Source: Flavobacteriales bacterium UBA2669 (lineage in GTDB: Bacteria; Bacteroidota; Bacteroidia; Flavobacteriales_E; Vicingaceae). Taken from it: 64,000 nucleotides of DNA. Positions within the stretch are counted from its first letter, which is position 1. Every line of letters starts with the position of its first letter. Location of the stretch: positions 186,001-250,000 of the forward strand of contig DEMN01000008.1 in assembly GCA_002359215.1 (NCBI GenBank), read 5' to 3'. A program made the position numbers and the translations under genes. The notes below the pieces were generated by a model, which saw nothing but the letters and a program-made list of their open reading frames with translations, was not told the origin of the DNA and did not search any database. Positions 61,801-64,000 of the stretch are shown piece after piece.

Positions 61801-62130
61801 CCTTGTTTTTACTCTTATTACTGCTTGATTGGGATCGGTACCTGGCTCAAAAATGATTCTTATAGTACCTTCTCCAGCACTGGTAGCATCTGAAGCAATG
61901 TACCGCATACCTTGGACACCATTAATGGCAGTTTCTAATGGAATAAGGGTAGATTTAGTTAAAACATCCGCACTAGATCCAGGATAGGCAATGAATATAT
62001 TTACTGTTGTTGGTGCAATTTGCGGAAATTGTGATATGGGTAATTGTTTAATCGCTAAAGCCCCCATTAAAATAATTACAATAGATATGACGATAGCAAA
62101 TACCGGTCTTTTTAAAAATTTACTAAACAT
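58885..62130 (-). CDS. HAE1-type RND efflux pump inner-membrane permease (AcrB-like)
   Basis: A 1081-residue RND permease of the hydrophobe/amphiphile (AcrB/MexB) class rather than the heavy-metal class. It has 12 transmembrane helices in two halves with large periplasmic loops. The proton relay is intact: adjacent Asp residues in LAIGIVVDDAIVVVEA (helix 4) and Lys in VGLLGKNAVLIVEF (helix 10). The start sequence FLKRPVFAIVISIVIILMG and the PISQFPQIAPTTV loop are typical. It lies 23 nt after the adaptor gene. Substrate cannot be predicted from sequence. Confidence 0.96.
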   Translation of the reverse strand: MFSKFLKRPVFAIVISIVIILMGALAIKQLPISQFPQIAPTTVNIFIAYPGSSADVLTKSTLIPLETAINGVQGMRYIASDATSAGEGTIRIIFEPGTDPNQAVIRVKTRVDQVMPLLPALVQREGVIITPIQPSMLMYVNLFSDNKNADEKFLYNYAYTKIIPEIQRINGIARAQILGSRIYAIRIWLKPDRMRAYNISAEEVMEAMQEQSIIARPGRLGQSSGKSAQSLEYVLTYQGRYNEPAQYENIIIRANEEGEFIHLKDIAQVELGTEFFDIYTSLDGKPATSLVLKQNVGSNASEVIDNVKEKLKELKEDFPPGMDYQLSYDVSQFLDASIEQVLHTLRDAFILVALVVFLFLGDWRSTLIPILAVPVSLIGTFFVLQAFGFSINLITLFALVLAIGIVVDDAIVVVEAVHAKMEEEKHISPHNAVKKVLGEISGAIIAISGVMVAVFIPIAFMSGPVGVFYRQFSITMASSIIISAVVALTLTPVLCAILLKNNHSKPKRKSPIQWFLDWFNRGFEKLTDKYVNILERIVNRRLVTFGILLIFCVGIFGVNKILPAGFVPNEDQGTIYAIIQTPPGSTLERTNDVAHQLMEICEEIEGIESVTSLAGYEIMTEGRGSNAGTCLINLKPWSDREHSVHEIMEEIEEESEGLGAIVELFEPPAVPGFGSSGGFSMRLLEKVASDDYQEFDRINQAFMDKLKERKELTGLFTFYAANYPQYELQIDNKKAMQKGVSIGKAMENLNILIGSTYEQGFIRFGRFFKVYVQSGPEYRRYPSDLENLFVKNEEGEMVPYSSFMSFKKTQGPNEITRYNLYNSAAIRGLPAKGFTTGDAIKAIQEVAAESLPRGYDIAWEGLSYDEAQRGNEAIFIFIVVLIFVYLVLAAQYESFILPLAVIFSLPVGVFGSFLMLKLMGLANDVYAQIGLIMLVGLLGKNAVLIVEFAVLKQQQGATILAAAIEGAKVRFRPILMTSFAFIAGLIPLVIATGAGAIGNHTIGGSALGGMLIGTIFGVIIIPGLYYIFAKLAEGKSLIKGEDLNPLSEDFVNSNSKTSLIKKLQKLGLVVKAVKRKRNGKQ

Positions 62131-62153
62131 AATTTTCTTTTTAAAGATTTATA

Positions 62154-63239
62154 CTATTCGACATATAAGTCTAAATGGCTGAATACAGAGTCGGAGTTAA
62201 CTACTTTAGCAGCTATTTTTTCTCCATTTTTCACTTTTCTTAAGCCCTCTAAAAGAATTTTATCTTGAGGTTTTAATCCTTTTTTAACCACAAATAAGTG
62301 ATTTAATTCAGCTTCAATCTCAATTTCTCTGGTTTGTATTTTACCGTTATTGTCCACAACAAAAACATTTTTTTTGTCTAAAATTTCGAATGTTGCCTTT
62401 TGAGGGATGAGTAGTGCATTTTGAAGATTGGTTGGAATAATGATATTACCCGTTTGCCCGTGTCTCAAAATTTTATTTGGGTTAGAAAATGTTGCCCTAA
62501 ATGCAATGTTACCAGTTTCATTATTGAATTTGGCTTCAATAGTTTCTATAACTCCGTTTTCATCATAAATACGTCCATTAGCCAATTGAAGGGTAACTTT
62601 AGGTAACTTGTCTAGTGATGAATTGTAAGTATAGTTGAGGTATTCTGCTTCTGGAACATTGAAATATACCCACATTTTACTGTTATCAGACAAAGTTGTA
62701 AGTAACTCACCTTCTTCCAATAAACTTCCTAAACGTACATCTTCAAAACGGCCAATAATTCCATCAAAAGGAGCACGGATTTCAGTAAAACTAAATTCTG
62801 CTTCAGCAAGAGCTAAGTCAGCCTTGGCTTTGTCATAATGAGCTTTTACTAAGGCTAATTCATTAGGGGAAACAATGTTACTGTCTGCAAGCATTTTGGT
62901 GTTTTGATATTCAATTTTAGCGTACTCTAGCTCTGCTTCTGCTTTCTTTACTTCCGCCTCATATACTATGGATTGTAATTTAAATAACAACTGACCCTTC
63001 TTAACGATTTGTCCTTCATCTACATATATTTGTTGGAGATAGCCCTCGTCTAATGAACGTAGTTCTATGTGTTGGATAGAGTGAATTTGTCCAACATATT
63101 CTTTATTGATAATTGTGTCTTTTTTTATTGGATTAGTTACAATAAATGTAGCTTCTTCGTACTTTTTATGCTCATCACGCTTACAGCTTAGGGATATTAA
63201 TAAACTTATTAGACCGATGAGAATTAATAATCTCTTCAT
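62154..63239 (-). CDS. RND efflux periplasmic adaptor (membrane fusion protein)
   Basis: A 361-residue lipoprotein (lipobox LSC, C19) of the AcrA/MexA family. The order is beta-barrel start, lipoyl half-motif (SLDEGYLQQIYVDEGQIVKKG in part), alpha-hairpin (about 88-140), second lipoyl half (FTEIRAPFDGIIGRFEDVRLG in part), beta-barrel and membrane-proximal domains. It links the RND permease to the outer-membrane factor. It is the first of the contiguous adaptor-pump-channel genes; the 128-bp upstream gap may carry their promoter. Confidence 0.95.
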   Translation of the reverse strand: MKRLLILIGLISLLISLSCKRDEHKKYEEATFIVTNPIKKDTIINKEYVGQIHSIQHIELRSLDEGYLQQIYVDEGQIVKKGQLLFKLQSIVYEAEVKKAEAELEYAKIEYQNTKMLADSNIVSPNELALVKAHYDKAKADLALAEAEFSFTEIRAPFDGIIGRFEDVRLGSLLEEGELLTTLSDNSKMWVYFNVPEAEYLNYTYNSSLDKLPKVTLQLANGRIYDENGVIETIEAKFNNETGNIAFRATFSNPNKILRHGQTGNIIIPTNLQNALLIPQKATFEILDKKNVFVVDNNGKIQTREIEIEAELNHLFVVKKGLKPQDKILLEGLRKVKNGEKIAAKVVNSDSVFSHLDLYVE

Positions 63240-63367
63240 AATTAATTTTGAATTAAAAAATAATGGTTGATAGAAAAATAGTAAATGATTTAAACCTTAA
63301 AATCTTTTAAAGGATTAAATATAAATATTTATTAACCAATTAGTTAGTTAGGTTGTTTAAGAAAAGA
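63240..63367. other. Intergenic gap before the efflux adaptor gene
   Basis: 128 bp, AT-rich. It contains repeated TTAGTTAG units (about 63341-63353) and an AACC/GGTT partial repeat, but no clear terminator and no exact -7 consensus on the minus strand. It may be a read-through region or hold a weak promoter. Confidence 0.4.
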
Positions 63368-63781
63368 TTAAATAAGAAAACTCTTCCAGGAATGGTAGAG
63401 AATTAATAACGAAACCGTAGTTCGGTTTTCTAAAGATTGTTTTAGTTGAAATAAAGTTTGTTCTTTAAATGCAGAAAAAAATTGATTTTTACAAGAGCGC
63501 TTTTCAATTAAATGATCTACATCTTCATCAAAATTATCTTCGGTTTCATTTTCAGTAGGAGCCTCTGACTCACTTGACTTTTTAAATGGTAAATGGTAGG
63601 GGTTATAGTAGGAAACAGTGGCATTTTCGGTTAGATGAATAACAAAAACGTCATTACTTTCCTGTTTGCTATTGCTTGTATTGGCTGAATAAAGACTCCA
63701 AACATAGAATAAAGACAAAAAAACTACTAAACTATAACTAAGAATAGATTTATAATTTATGCAGTTTTGATTTTTTTTCAT
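63368..63781 (-). CDS. Unknown small exported or anchored protein upstream of the efflux genes
   Basis: A 137-residue protein from the ATG at 63781; an ATG at 63799 in the same frame would add MLLTNK but lies inside the palindrome at 63798-63813. One hydrophobic segment (about 12-33, YSLVVFLSLFYVWSLYSA) suggests a signal peptide or anchor. A short acidic region (ESEAPTENETEDNFDEDVD) and a basic C-terminal third follow. I do not recognise it. It lies directly upstream of, and parallel to, the adaptor gene and may be the first gene of the cluster. Confidence 0.65.
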   Translation of the reverse strand: MKKNQNCINYKSILSYSLVVFLSLFYVWSLYSANTSNSKQESNDVFVIHLTENATVSYYNPYHLPFKKSSESEAPTENETEDNFDEDVDHLIEKRSCKNQFFSAFKEQTLFQLKQSLENRTTVSLLILYHSWKSFLI

Positions 63782-63797
63782 TTTGTTAGTTAGTAAC

Positions 63798-63813
63798 ATT
63801 CTAAATTTAGAAT
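63798..63813. promoter_or_regulatory. 16-bp perfect palindrome at the start of the efflux cluster
   Basis: ATTCTAAA-TTTAGAAT, between the -7 box at 63820-63827 and the ATG at 63781. It overlaps the expected transcription start, as a repressor operator would. Confidence 0.5.
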
Positions 63814-63819
63814 AGATAG

Positions 63820-63827
63820 CAAATGTA
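63820..63827 (-). promoter_or_regulatory. -7 box of the efflux cluster
   Basis: On the minus strand TACATTTG, an exact TAnnTTTG, 38 bp before the ATG at 63781. No clear -33 TTG is seen. Confidence 0.45.
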
Positions 63828-63877
63828 CAAACATAAATTTGACCGTATAAAAAAATAACACTTTTTTATAACTTAGT

Positions 63878-64000
63878 CTAATAACATTTTTTTAATATTT
63901 CAATTTTTTGATTTAACCAAGTAGAGTCTGCAATTTGTTTAATGTTCTCTAATTCATTTTCTATGTAATTCAAATCATTTAAGTAGCCAAGCTTAAACCG
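63878..64000 (-). CDS. C-terminal end of a gene running off the window (partial)
   Basis: On the minus strand the frame is open from the window edge for 40 residues and ends at TAG (63878-63880). The visible tail is helical and charged (LGYLNDLNYIENELENIKQI, then WLNQKIEILKKCY). It is too short to identify. It lies 50 bp upstream of the efflux promoter and in the same direction, so it could encode a regulator of the cluster, but nothing in the visible part proves this. Confidence 0.6.
   Translation of the reverse strand, partial: RFKLGYLNDLNYIENELENIKQIADSTWLNQKIEILKKCY

Noticed and set aside
60188..62182. Short plus-strand open frames opposite the RND pump gene
   Set aside because: Shadows of conserved transmembrane coding sequence.
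1..64000. tRNA, rRNA, CRISPR array, insertion sequence, prophage or plasmid features
   Set aside because: Intergenic gaps were read on both strands and none showed cloverleaf-like sequence, regular spaced repeats, transposase genes or terminal inverted repeats.

Overview
The window looks like chromosomal DNA of a Bacteroidota bacterium of the order Flavobacteriales. The grounds are low G+C content, a complete porP/sprF-gldK-gldL-gldM-gldN type IX secretion/gliding block plus gldA, an alternative complex III respiratory operon (actABCDEF), a flavobacterial zeaxanthin-type carotenoid operon, TonB/ExbBD-type genes, DUF4271 beside hemD, and many promoters of the Bacteroidota type (-33 TTG, -7 TAnnTTTG) with few Shine-Dalgarno sequences. 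No tRNA, rRNA, CRISPR array, insertion sequence or prophage was seen. Both edges cut genes.

Layout. 1-2.9 kb: C-terminal part of a large outer-membrane-type beta protein. 3.0-8.5 kb: a MerR regulator with cobalamin-binding motifs of the CarH kind, then a tight operon crtI-crtB-unknown-idi-crtZ-lycopene cyclase, which would take GGPP to zeaxanthin (no crtE here). 8.6-11.7 kb: an M48 metalloprotease and a TIGR01777 epimerase. 11.7-15.1 kb (minus): a small winged-helix regulator inside an operon of four otherwise uncharacterised membrane proteins (one DUF4173-like), with two copies of a TACTTTG-N5-CAAAGTA type palindrome. 15.2-24.7 kb: a SPOR protein, then actABCDEF ending at a strong terminator. 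24.8-28.9 kb (minus): a PAP2-like protein with rpoN, bacilliredoxin, dtd and rsgA. 29.0-31.4 kb: gldA, and metK behind a probable SAM-II riboswitch. 31.5-38.7 kb: an ExbB/ExbD transport motor operon, DUF4271-hemD, an orphan histidine kinase and hemW. 38.7-44.7 kb: a cyclase-family hydrolase, Lrp/AsnC, proC (minus), topA and an arginase-fold protein that has lost most metal ligands. 44.8-50.8 kb: porP/sprF-gldKLMN. 50.8-54.5 kb: trpS, plsC, gatC and a multi-pass membrane protein. 54.5-63.8 kb (minus): an efflux cluster (small exported protein, periplasmic adaptor, HAE1 RND pump, outer-membrane factor, small anchored protein, TonB-dependent receptor). 63.9-64 kb: the C-terminus of a further minus-strand gene.

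The most interesting points are: the CarH-like regulator with a MerR-style operator in the spacer of the crt promoter; the winged-helix/membrane-protein operon with duplicated palindromes; the SAM-II element before metK; the strong, near-identical Shine-Dalgarno sequences on gldK and gldN only, whose products form one complex; a seven-heme ActA with a recent internal duplication; an arginase pseudoenzyme next to the gliding operon; and several genes whose -7 box lies so close to the start codon that the mRNA should be leaderless. Function and promoter calls are by eye from motifs and family knowledge; no searches were run.
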